From the NCBI GenBank assembly GCA_002720975.1, contig PBIX01000071.1, forward strand, positions 1 to 35,259: a DNA stretch of 35,259 bases, written 5' to 3'. Position 1 is the stretch's first letter, and every line of letters starts with the position of its first letter. The position numbers were made by a program, and so were the translations under genes. Under the pieces are notes generated by a model. The model ran no database searches and was not told the DNA's origin. It was given only the letters and a program-made list of their open reading frames with translations. Origin of the DNA: Planctomycetota bacterium (GTDB lineage: Bacteria; Planctomycetota; UBA1135; GCA-002686595). This document shows positions 8,814-16,284 of the stretch, in pieces.

Positions 8814-9335
8814 ATGAACCTCTCCAAGCACGATCCTGAGACGGAAATGGAAATGAACATGACGCCGATGATCGACGTCGTCTTCCTCCTGATCATCTTC
8901 TTCATGATCATCACGGACATGACCCAGCAGGACCTCGAGGAGTTGGTTCTGCCCATGGCCCAGTTTGCTCGGGAGGACAAGCCCGATCCGGATGAGTACC
9001 GGCCCATCATCAACATCCAGTACGACGGCAAGATCATCATCAAGCGCGAGACGTACTACTCCCCTGAGGAGAATGATGGTGATGCGAACCCCTACGAAGG
9101 GGTCAAGGAGTGGCTGGCGAAGACGGCCAAGCGGATGAAGACGGACTTCCTGACGGAGGGAGCCACCACGGGACCCAAAGTACCGGACGAACCTCTCCTG
9201 ATCCGCGCTGATATCAGCACGCCCTTCAAGCACATCCAGAAGATCATGGAATTCTGCGGAGCAGCGGGTGTCCAGATCTGGAAGGTCCAACTGGCCTGCT
9301 CCGTACCCGAATCCGAATCCCCCGACGACGAGTAG
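8814..9335 (+). CDS. exbD: ExbD/TolR-type stator protein, copy 1
   Basis: This 173-residue protein has the ExbD/TolR layout: a short cytoplasmic N-terminus, one membrane helix at about residues 19-38 (MIDVVFLLIIFFMI), and a periplasmic domain of about 130 residues. Asp21 in TPMID sits at the position of the proton-carrying aspartate of ExbD and TolR. It would pair with the ExbB-type channel just upstream. No Shine-Dalgarno is evident before the ATG. The periplasmic part contains a charged insert (SPEENDGDANPYEG) and ends in an acidic tail (ESESPDDE). A second ExbD gene follows 19 bases later, so the two are surely cotranscribed. Confidence 0.88.
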   Translation: MNLSKHDPETEMEMNMTPMIDVVFLLIIFFMIITDMTQQDLEELVLPMAQFAREDKPDPDEYRPIINIQYDGKIIIKRETYYSPEENDGDANPYEGVKEWLAKTAKRMKTDFLTEGATTGPKVPDEPLLIRADISTPFKHIQKIMEFCGAAGVQIWKVQLACSVPESESPDDE

Positions 9336-9354
9336 CCCACAGGAGACCCGAACC

Positions 9355-9894
9355 ATGTCCTTGCTAGCTGAACTCAATGACGACAAGGCGGAAATGGAGA
9401 TGACGCCGATGATCGACGTCACCTTCCTGCTCCTGATCTTTTTCATGTGCACGCTCAAGTTCAAAACGCTTGAGGGCAAGCTGGCCGCCTACCTCCCCAA
9501 AGACGTGGGCGTCAACCAGATGGATGCGGAGCCCATCGAGAAGGTCGAGATCCTGATGCGCGTCGTCAAGGAAGGCACCAAGCTGAAAGTGACGGACTCT
9601 GGCGGCGTGCGGACCTACACCTCCAGCGACACCGGTCGCTACGACTGGGGCGAGGATCGCGTGATGGAATACAACGTGGGTCCCTACCGAACCCAGGATC
9701 TGGATGCCCTGCGCTCCAAGCTGGCGAAGGTGTACCGGGACCGCTTGAGTAGCGGCGAGGAGAAGGTGCCCGCCACCATCGATGCGCGCCCCAAGACGGT
9801 CTACTCGGACGTCGTCAAGGTCCTCGACCAGGCCATCGATGCAGGCTTCACGGACATCACGTTCGTGGGTGCCTACCCGGATCACATCGAGTAG
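9355..9894 (+). CDS. exbD: ExbD/TolR-type stator protein, copy 2
   Basis: This 179-residue ExbD/TolR-family protein has a membrane helix at about residues 19-38 (MIDVTFLLLIFFM) and again Asp21 in a TPMID motif. The TPMIDV block is shared with copy 1 down to the DNA, but the periplasmic domains differ strongly, so they are diverged paralogues. The ATG at 9355 is chosen because AGGAG lies at 9341-9345, nine bases upstream; the in-frame start at 9268 would lie within the preceding gene and place 29 unlikely residues before the usual N-terminus. One ExbB with two ExbD-type partners recalls the AglR-AglQ-AglS motor of Myxococcus gliding motility. With the secretin that follows, this suggests an energised envelope complex. 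Confidence 0.88.
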   Translation: MSLLAELNDDKAEMEMTPMIDVTFLLLIFFMCTLKFKTLEGKLAAYLPKDVGVNQMDAEPIEKVEILMRVVKEGTKLKVTDSGGVRTYTSSDTGRYDWGEDRVMEYNVGPYRTQDLDALRSKLAKVYRDRLSSGEEKVPATIDARPKTVYSDVVKVLDQAIDAGFTDITFVGAYPDHIE

Positions 9895-10050
9895 TCCGGG
9901 CCGCTGGGAGCCCCCAGGTCGCCCTGTGGGGTCCGGACTGGTTGCTCGCCGTTTCGGACCGCCGGAGGAGGCCAGAGGTGCCCTGTCGGCCGTCCAGGCC
10001 GAGCACGCGGCACGCCAGTCCACGGGAGGGAGAATCCCCCCCAGAGGCCG

Positions 10051-10110
10051 CGAAAAGCGCGATTGTTCCCTTTTCGGTGTTTGACGCATCACCCGCTCAC
10101 GGGGTATCTT
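10051..10110 (+). promoter_or_regulatory. promoter with abutting inverted repeat, before secretin copy 2
   Basis: TTGACG (10081-10086) and TATCTT (10105-10110), 18 bases apart, fit a housekeeping-type promoter. Transcription would start near 10117, about 200 bases before the secretin ATG. Immediately upstream, CGAAAAG (10051-10057) and CTTTTCG (10070-10076) form a 7-bp inverted repeat with a 12-base spacer; it could be an operator, or a weak terminator for the exbD transcript. The rest of the 423-base gap (9895-10317) holds a short CTGGG/CCCAG hairpin just after the exbD stop and one GTAGGC hexamer (10264-10269); no further gene is seen. Confidence 0.45.
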
Positions 10111-10317
10111 CTGCGTCCAATTCCAGTGCCGGATCCGGTGCTGATTCCCCCCCTCCCACGGCCGCGCTCCACGGCGTGACGATCTACCAGATACCTTCCC
10201 GCCACTTGTGCTCTGCCCGCTGTCGTCCTTGAGAAAGGGTGGTAGCCAGCGCAGGTGGCCAGGGTAGGCCCATCGGCAATCGTCCCCCTCCGTACTCCCC
10301 AACTGCTGGTCAAGAGA

Positions 10318-12960
10318 ATGATTCGAATGAGGATCGCCCGAACTGCTTTCCCCATCGCGCTCACGGTGCTCCTGGGCGCCTGCGCGTCCGGTCCCAAGGA
10401 CACGCTGGGTAGCGACTCCGTCTCCTACGCGGCGAGCCCCGCCTCGGCGGAATTGGCCCTTGCATCCAGTGCAACGGCAGCTCCCGTTGAAGTGGCTTTC
10501 CAGGACCCTGCTGCGGATCTGGATGACGAGGCCAAGCGCCTGGACATCCGTCAGCAGAAGCAGCGCTTCCTCTTGGAGGGGCACCTGATGCGCGCGGAGG
10601 AGCTCAAGCAACAAGGCCGTCTGGACGAGGCCATGGCCGAGGCCAACCAAGCCCTCGCCATCGAGCGCGACAGCTTGACGGCCAAGCGTCTCGCCGCCGA
10701 GATCGGCAACCTCATGGGCCAGGACTCGGGCCGCTGGGCGAGCGTCGCGGAGATGTTGGGTGAGCAGCACAAGATCCGTCTGGAGCAGATCCACTCGGAC
10801 GCGCAGGACAGCCTGGATGACGGCAAGCTGGCGTTGGGCCGTGGCGAATACGATGCCGCCATCGCCGAACTCACCTTGACCCTGACTTTCGTCCGCAACG
10901 CTCCCTACAACATCGAGTGGAACGGCCTCGACACCGAAGCCGAGGCCCTCCTCGCCCGCGCCAAGACGGACCGCACCAACAACATTGAGCGCGAGCGGGT
11001 GGATGCCGAGCGTGCGGCGCACAGCGAGCTGCAAGCCGCCGAGCAAGGTGAGCGCGAGCGTCGCGAGGCCATCACGGCCAGCATGATCACCCAGGCTATC
11101 GATGCCTTCGACCGCGCCGACTACGACACGGCGATGGATTTCACCGATCAGGCCCTACGTCGCTCTCCCCGCGATCAGCAGGCTGTGGCCATTCGCGATG
11201 CCGCCTTCCGGGCTGGCCGTGAGAAGGTGCGCGCCGACTACATCGTGGACAAGCGTGAGGAATTTGCCCGCTGGCGCGAGCACCTGCAGGAGTTGCAGGT
11301 TCCCTGGACCGACGTCATCACCCTTCCCGACCCCGAAGACTGGCGTGCCCTCACCGAGCTGCGTGCGAGCCGCCAGGGGATCGACCTGTCCCGAACGGTC
11401 TCCCCCACCGAGGCTCAGTTGACTGCCCAGCTCGGCCAGACCATGGTGCGTCTGCCCGGAATCGAGGAAGAAGAGAGTCTGCGCGCCGTGATCAACATCG
11501 TGCGCGACTACACCGGCCTGCCCCTGGTGGTAGACCCGGCCGCTGAAAACGCCGTGCTCGATGAGGGCATCGCCTTCAACCTCGACCTCGAGAATGAAGT
11601 CACGGCCCACCAGGCCCTGAACCTGATCACCAAGCAGGCTGGCGAAGAGGTCACCTGGACCCTGCGCTACGATGCCGTCCTGATCACCACCCGTGAGCGC
11701 GCCCGTGGCAAGCCCATCGTCGTGAACCACGACGTGCAGGACCTGATCATGGGCCTGACCGACTTCACCGGTCCGCGTATCGGCCGACTGCGCCTTCTCG
11801 AAGACCTGGAAGACGACGATGGGGGCGGCCCTTTCGGCGGCATCCTCGAAGCACGTCGCATGATGGAGATCGAAGACCTGTCCACCCTGATCCAGGAGAA
11901 CGTCTCCGTGGGTTCCTGGGAAGACGATGGCATCACCATCGAGCCGGGCGAAGGCTTCATCCTGATCACCCACTCCCCAAGCGTCCAAGGTGAAGTGCGA
12001 GCGTTCCTGGAAGACCTGAGGCGCTTCAACTCCTCCATGGTCACCATCGACTCCAAGTTCCTGACCGTAGGCGACAACTGGATCCAGCAGATCGGGATCG
12101 ACTTCCGCGGCTTGGACAACGTCAACGTATCGGACGTGACCAACGGCCTCGAAGACATGGCCTCGCGCGGTCTGGACAATGGCGGTTCGGGCTCCTCGGG
12201 TGCCGGCGCCGCTGGCCCCCCCAGCGCGGGTTTCTACTTCGATGACGAGGGCGACGGCGACTTCCGCGCCACGACCCAGAACTTCTTCGGTTCGGCCCTG
12301 GGCGACTCCCTGAGCGCCATGGGTGGCCTGTCCTTCGGATTGACCCTGCTGGACGACGCCGAGATCTCCATGCTCATGCGAGCCGTGGAAAAATCCAGCC
12401 AGTTCGAGATCGTCAACAGCCAGACCCTCTCGGTGCACGACACCCAGCGGGCCTACGTAATGGTCATCAACCAGAAGGCCTACATCCAGGACTTCGACGT
12501 TGAGGTGGCCCAGTTCCAGGCAGTTGCCGACCCGCAGATCAACGTCCTGCACCAGGGTGTTGTCCTCGACGTGCGCCCCACGATCCACCAGGATCGCAAG
12601 TACCTGACCCTGGAGATCCAGCCCACCATCGCCAAGGTCGTGGAGCTCAAGACGGTCTCCACCACCCTGGGTGGCAACACCTCTCCGGTGGACTTCCAGC
12701 TCCCCGAGCTCGAAGTGCAGAGCGTCAACACCTCAGCCATCATCCCCGACGGCGGTACGATCCTACTGGGCGGCCTCTCCAGCATCCGCAACATCGAGCG
12801 GCGCGCAGAGATCCCGTGGATTGCCAAGGTTCCGGTCCTGGGCCTGTTCTTCAAGGAAGAGGGCTACAGCGACGAGCGTGAATCACTGCTGATCATGATC
12901 AAGGCCTCCATCCTTGACGTGCAGGAGTCCGTGGAGACCAAGCTGGAGCGCAGCTACTAA
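10318..12960 (+). CDS. TPR-secretin lipoprotein (liposecretin), copy 2
   Basis: This 880-residue protein is paralogous to the product of the gene at 538 and shares its layout. There is a lipoprotein signal with lipobox L-G-A-C (Cys22), a TPR-like region (about 80-145), an Ala/Glu-rich coiled coil with a second TPR-like unit (about 215-300), two small N-type domains (about 380-460 and 515-600), a Gly/Ser-rich linker (about 620-645), and a secretin C-domain with the motif IIPDGGTILLGG near residue 808. Both copies share IGIDFRGL, ASWEx-type and YIxDFDVE-type blocks. ATG at 10318 is taken as the start; ATG at 10327 gives an equally good lipoprotein signal, while the GTG at 10255 would push the lipobox too far inward. 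It is preceded by its own promoter candidate and followed by a strong terminator. It is probably a second ring or a variant pore of the same machine. Confidence 0.88.
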   Translation: MIRMRIARTAFPIALTVLLGACASGPKDTLGSDSVSYAASPASAELALASSATAAPVEVAFQDPAADLDDEAKRLDIRQQKQRFLLEGHLMRAEELKQQGRLDEAMAEANQALAIERDSLTAKRLAAEIGNLMGQDSGRWASVAEMLGEQHKIRLEQIHSDAQDSLDDGKLALGRGEYDAAIAELTLTLTFVRNAPYNIEWNGLDTEAEALLARAKTDRTNNIERERVDAERAAHSELQAAEQGERERREAITASMITQAIDAFDRADYDTAMDFTDQALRRSPRDQQAVAIRDAAFRAGREKVRADYIVDKREEFARWREHLQELQVPWTDVITLPDPEDWRALTELRASRQGIDLSRTVSPTEAQLTAQLGQTMVRLPGIEEEESLRAVINIVRDYTGLPLVVDPAAENAVLDEGIAFNLDLENEVTAHQALNLITKQAGEEVTWTLRYDAVLITTRERARGKPIVVNHDVQDLIMGLTDFTGPRIGRLRLLEDLEDDDGGGPFGGILEARRMMEIEDLSTLIQENVSVGSWEDDGITIEPGEGFILITHSPSVQGEVRAFLEDLRRFNSSMVTIDSKFLTVGDNWIQQIGIDFRGLDNVNVSDVTNGLEDMASRGLDNGGSGSSGAGAAGPPSAGFYFDDEGDGDFRATTQNFFGSALGDSLSAMGGLSFGLTLLDDAEISMLMRAVEKSSQFEIVNSQTLSVHDTQRAYVMVINQKAYIQDFDVEVAQFQAVADPQINVLHQGVVLDVRPTIHQDRKYLTLEIQPTIAKVVELKTVSTTLGGNTSPVDFQLPELEVQSVNTSAIIPDGGTILLGGLSSIRNIERRAEIPWIAKVPVLGLFFKEEGYSDERESLLIMIKASILDVQESVETKLERSY

Positions 12961-12979
12961 CCCGAGTAGCTTGCCCCGG

Positions 12980-13005
12980 TCCAAAGGCTGAGTCCAAAGG
13001 CTGAG
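12980..13005. repeat. 13-bp tandem direct repeat
   Basis: TCCAAAGGCTGAG is present twice in direct contact (12980-12992 and 12993-13005), and a degenerate ...GACTGAG follows at 13014. It lies between the secretin stop and the terminator, so it is in the 3' untranslated part. It is most likely slippage with no function. Confidence 0.6.
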
Positions 13006-13034
13006 CCCAGAGAGACTGAGTCCGGACTGCAAAC

Positions 13035-13072
13035 AACAAGCCCCGCTGGCGCGCGCCTGCGGGGCTTGTTTC
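13035..13072 (+). terminator. strong intrinsic terminator after secretin copy 2
   Basis: A perfect 12-bp stem (AACAAGCCCCGC at 13035-13046 with GCGGGGCTTGTT at 13059-13070) encloses a 12-base loop, and T residues at its 3' side continue into TCATT. The A-rich left flank makes it work in both directions in principle. It closes the secretin / ExbBD locus and separates it from the HAD gene starting at 13144. Confidence 0.75.
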
Positions 13073-13143
13073 ATTGCGCCCCTCCCCACGAAATCGCGCC
13101 GGATCCTACATTGCCTGCCTCCAGGGCGTATCCTTGCCCTGCC

Positions 13144-13872
13144 ATGGCCAACCTGAGCGCTGTCCTGTTCGACATAGACGACACCCTGTTCTCCACCACG
13201 GTGTTCGCCTCCCGGGCCCGCCACGCGGCCGTGCAAGCCATGGTGGGCATGGGACTGAAGGCCACCGAGGAGGAGGTCTTCCGTGAACTGCAGGAGGTCC
13301 TGCGTGAGTTCGGGTCCAACTATGCCCACCACTACCAGAAGCTGCTCATGCGTCTCCCACGGGCCGTCCTGGGGGACCTCAACCCGGCTCTGGTGGAGAG
13401 CGCCGGGGTGGTCGCCTACCACGACACCAAGTTCGGAGGCCTCGAGCCCTTCCCGGACGTACTGCCCCTGCTGGGCAAGCTGAGGGAGGCGGGCATCCAG
13501 ACCGGCATCATCACCCACGGCTGGACGATCAAGCAGGCGGAGAAGCTGATTCGCCTGGGCGTCCTGCCCCTGGTAGACCCCAAGGCCGTGTTCATCTCCG
13601 ATCAGGTGGGCATCTCCAAGCCCAACCCCAAGCTCTACTCCCTCGCCCTGCGCAAGCTGGGGCTGGAGGCCGAACAGGTGATGTACGTGGGTGACAGCCT
13701 CGAACACGACATCGCGCCCCCGGGCTCCCTGGGTATCCGCACGGTCTGGTCGCGTCGGGCCGCCAAGGACGGGCAGGACCCCGAGGCCATCCGGCCCGAC
13801 CACATCATCGACGATTTCGGCGAATTGGAAGCCATCCTGCGCGATTCCTACTCGGCCCTGCCCCCGGCCTGA
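13144..13872 (+). CDS. HAD-superfamily hydrolase, TIGR02253 type
   Basis: This 242-residue cytosolic protein is a haloacid dehalogenase-superfamily hydrolase of subfamily IA. All four HAD motifs are visible: motif I D10-x-D12-D-T (nucleophile and acid/base), motif II T124 in IITHG, motif III K159 in ISKPNP, and motif IV GD184-x4-D189 (Mg binding). The helical cap and the block SNYAHHYQKLL followed by VVAYHDTKF match my memory of the TIGR02253 (CTE7-like) family, found widely in archaea and some bacteria; its substrate is not established and is presumably a small phosphorylated metabolite. The ATG at 13144 puts motif I at the usual distance; the longer frame from 13066 would cross the terminator. 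It has no evident Shine-Dalgarno and sits 48 bases before the cytochrome gene. Confidence 0.85.
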   Translation: MANLSAVLFDIDDTLFSTTVFASRARHAAVQAMVGMGLKATEEEVFRELQEVLREFGSNYAHHYQKLLMRLPRAVLGDLNPALVESAGVVAYHDTKFGGLEPFPDVLPLLGKLREAGIQTGIITHGWTIKQAEKLIRLGVLPLVDPKAVFISDQVGISKPNPKLYSLALRKLGLEAEQVMYVGDSLEHDIAPPGSLGIRTVWSRRAAKDGQDPEAIRPDHIIDDFGELEAILRDSYSALPPA

Positions 13873-13920
13873 CCCTCGGAACCCACCACACCCTTGTGCG
13901 AATCGCCGCCGGGACCCAAC

Positions 13921-16284
13921 ATGGAGTGCATGTGGAGCACGCCCCGGCCCGATGTGCTTCAAGGGCACCTTGCTCGGCTGTGCCTCCTGCTCGGCTCTGC
14001 TGTCGGAGCTCTCGCCCAGTCTTCGCCGAGAGTTCCGGGTCTGCTCGGCCCACACCCACTCGGTGAACAGGAAACTGGCGAGCTGCTTTTTGGGGAGCTT
14101 GGCTGCGCCAACTGCCACACCAGCGATCTGGAAGGAATCGGCACCCCACTCACCCGACCGACCGCGCCCCGTCTGGACGAGGCAGGAGGGCGCGTCGAGC
14201 CGGGGTATCTGGCACGTTTCATCGCCGACCCTCAGGGCACGCAGCCTGGCACCCGCATGCCCGACGTGCTCGGCCAGCTGCCGCCATCACAGCGGGCCCA
14301 GGTTGCCCTGGACCTAACGCACTTTCTGGTGTCCCGCGCGAGTCGTTCATTCAACAGCGAACCTGTCTCCACTGATGAAGCCCAGCGCAAGCTGGGAGAA
14401 GGCTTGTTCCACAGGGTGGGCTGCGTCGCCTGCCACGGGTCGGGAGCCGCCGGGCCGGTGGCAGACCTGGCCCACGTACCAGCCAAGTACAGCCCCGACT
14501 CCCTGAGCGCCTTCCTCTTCCAGCCTCTGCACGCGCGCCCCGGAGGGCGCATGCCGGACATGGGGCTCGACCGGGACGAGGCCGGGGCGCTGGCGAGCTA
14601 CCTCTTGAACGGAGCGCGTCCCCTTGTCGGCCCCTTCCAGGTTGATCCGCAGCGGGCCGCAGCCGGGCGCCTCCACTTTCAGGAGCTGGGCTGCGCGGCC
14701 TGCCATACGGGACTCGGACTCCCAACGACTCTGCTGGCACAGGACAGGGCCAGCCTGCGGCCGGGTCGCGGTTGCCTCGTGGGCGAGGGTCCTGCGCGCT
14801 TTGGACTGGCCCCTGACCAGCGTGCAGCCCTGGAGCAGGCCCTCGCGGGCCAGGGTCCCGAGCCCCACCCATCCACCCTGGCCCGCTCCCTGACCGCCTT
14901 CAACTGCATCGCCTGTCACAAGTGGGGAGAGTTCGGAGGGGCCCCCGAGCCGCTGCTGCCCCACTTCCAGACCACCGAATTCGAGCTGGGCGACGAGGCG
15001 CGCCTGCCCCCAGACCTGGAAGGGGTAGGCGCCAAGCTGACCCGTGGATGGCTGGAGCAGGTCCTCTTCGACGGCGCCAGCGTGAGGCCCTACATGCTGA
15101 CGCGCATGCCACGCTACGGGGCCGCGAACCTCGCCCACCTGCCCGATCTGTTTGAAGCGGCCGACCCGGCTGAAGAGGTGACCCTGCGGGAGCCCAAGAG
15201 CAAGTGGAAGGATGAAGAGTGGCAGAAGGTGGCGCGCGCCGCGGGCCGCGAGCTGCTTGGGAATGAAGGCCTGGCGTGCGTCCTGTGTCATGACTTCAAC
15301 TCACACGCTTCCCCGGGAAAGCGTGGTCTCGACCTGATCTCCTCACCCGATCGCTTGCGCCCGGCCTGGTTCATGGACTTCCTGGTGGCACCCGAGAAGC
15401 TGCGCCCAGGCATCGTCATGCCCCAGTCCTGGCCCGACGGCAAGGCCGCACACCAGGGGATCCTCGACGGGGATACCCGCGCCCAGCTGGAGGCCATCTG
15501 GCTCTACCTCTCCCTGGGACGCTCGGCCGCGGACCCGCCGGGCATTCGCACCCAGGGGGCGAACCTGGAGGTGGGAGCCCGCGTCCGAACCTATCGCGGA
15601 CGCAGCAACGTCGCGGGCTTCAGGGGTATCGCCGTGGGCTACCCCGAGGGTTTGTCCTACGCGTTCAACGCCCAGAACGGCAGCCTGTCGGCGCTCTGGA
15701 GGGGGGAGTTCATCTCCGTCAACTGGAACGGCCAGGCAGCCGGGAACTTCAACCCCAAGGGCCGAGCCGTGCGCCTCTCCGAGGACGTGACCTTCTGCCG
15801 TCTGGAGGACGCAAGCCAGGACTGGCCCCGTGCCCCCCACATGAACGCGGAGCAGCCCGTCAACCCCGACCCGCGCTACGCCCGCAACCTGGGCTATCGC
15901 TTCCGGGGCTACTACATGGGCGAGCTGGACACGCCGACCTTCATGTACTCGAGCGGCTCGGTCGAACTCGAAGACACGAGCCGGGTCCTGCAGGTCGAGG
16001 GCCGCCCGGTCCTGCGGCGCGAGTTGCGGCTTGTGGCGCCGGAGGCCGAGACCCTGTACATGCGCGTCCTGACCGGCGACATCGAGGAGGGCTCCCCCAC
16101 GAGCTTCCAGACCGCTGAGCTGCGCGTCAGCCTCCCCACGGGAGAGACCCTCCTGAGGCGTGGCCGGATCGATCCTGAGCAGGAAGGAGAAGATCCCGGC
16201 AAGCCGCCCCTCGAACTCCTCCTGAAGCTCTCCCTTGACGAGGGAACAACCACCCTCACCCTGGACTATGAACTCCTTCACTAG
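13921..16284 (+). CDS. periplasmic pentaheme c-type cytochrome
   Basis: This 787-residue protein is exported (hydrophobic core LARLCLLLGSAVGALAQ) and carries five CXXCH heme-binding motifs: CANCH (62), CVACH (168), CAACH (258), CIACH (329) and CVLCH (453). They fall in repeated cytochrome c-like domains with downstream Met-containing segments such as GTRMPDVL and GGRMPDMG that could give the sixth heme ligand. The C-terminal 230 residues are heme-free and beta-rich (about 550-787), resembling the DUF6797-like part of PVC cytochrome proteins; that match is from memory. ATG at 13921 is preferred over TTG at 13894. The gene overlaps the following beta-propeller gene by 17 bases, which implies joint expression and probably electron transfer from a partner dehydrogenase to the respiratory chain. 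Its true donor is unknown. Confidence 0.85.
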   Translation: MECMWSTPRPDVLQGHLARLCLLLGSAVGALAQSSPRVPGLLGPHPLGEQETGELLFGELGCANCHTSDLEGIGTPLTRPTAPRLDEAGGRVEPGYLARFIADPQGTQPGTRMPDVLGQLPPSQRAQVALDLTHFLVSRASRSFNSEPVSTDEAQRKLGEGLFHRVGCVACHGSGAAGPVADLAHVPAKYSPDSLSAFLFQPLHARPGGRMPDMGLDRDEAGALASYLLNGARPLVGPFQVDPQRAAAGRLHFQELGCAACHTGLGLPTTLLAQDRASLRPGRGCLVGEGPARFGLAPDQRAALEQALAGQGPEPHPSTLARSLTAFNCIACHKWGEFGGAPEPLLPHFQTTEFELGDEARLPPDLEGVGAKLTRGWLEQVLFDGASVRPYMLTRMPRYGAANLAHLPDLFEAADPAEEVTLREPKSKWKDEEWQKVARAAGRELLGNEGLACVLCHDFNSHASPGKRGLDLISSPDRLRPAWFMDFLVAPEKLRPGIVMPQSWPDGKAAHQGILDGDTRAQLEAIWLYLSLGRSAADPPGIRTQGANLEVGARVRTYRGRSNVAGFRGIAVGYPEGLSYAFNAQNGSLSALWRGEFISVNWNGQAAGNFNPKGRAVRLSEDVTFCRLEDASQDWPRAPHMNAEQPVNPDPRYARNLGYRFRGYYMGELDTPTFMYSSGSVELEDTSRVLQVEGRPVLRRELRLVAPEAETLYMRVLTGDIEEGSPTSFQTAELRVSLPTGETLLRRGRIDPEQEGEDPGKPPLELLLKLSLDEGTTTLTLDYELLH

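Noticed and set aside
10255..10317. Upstream GTG start for secretin copy 2
   Set aside because: It would place about 21 residues before a clean lipoprotein signal that starts at the ATG at 10318 or 10327.
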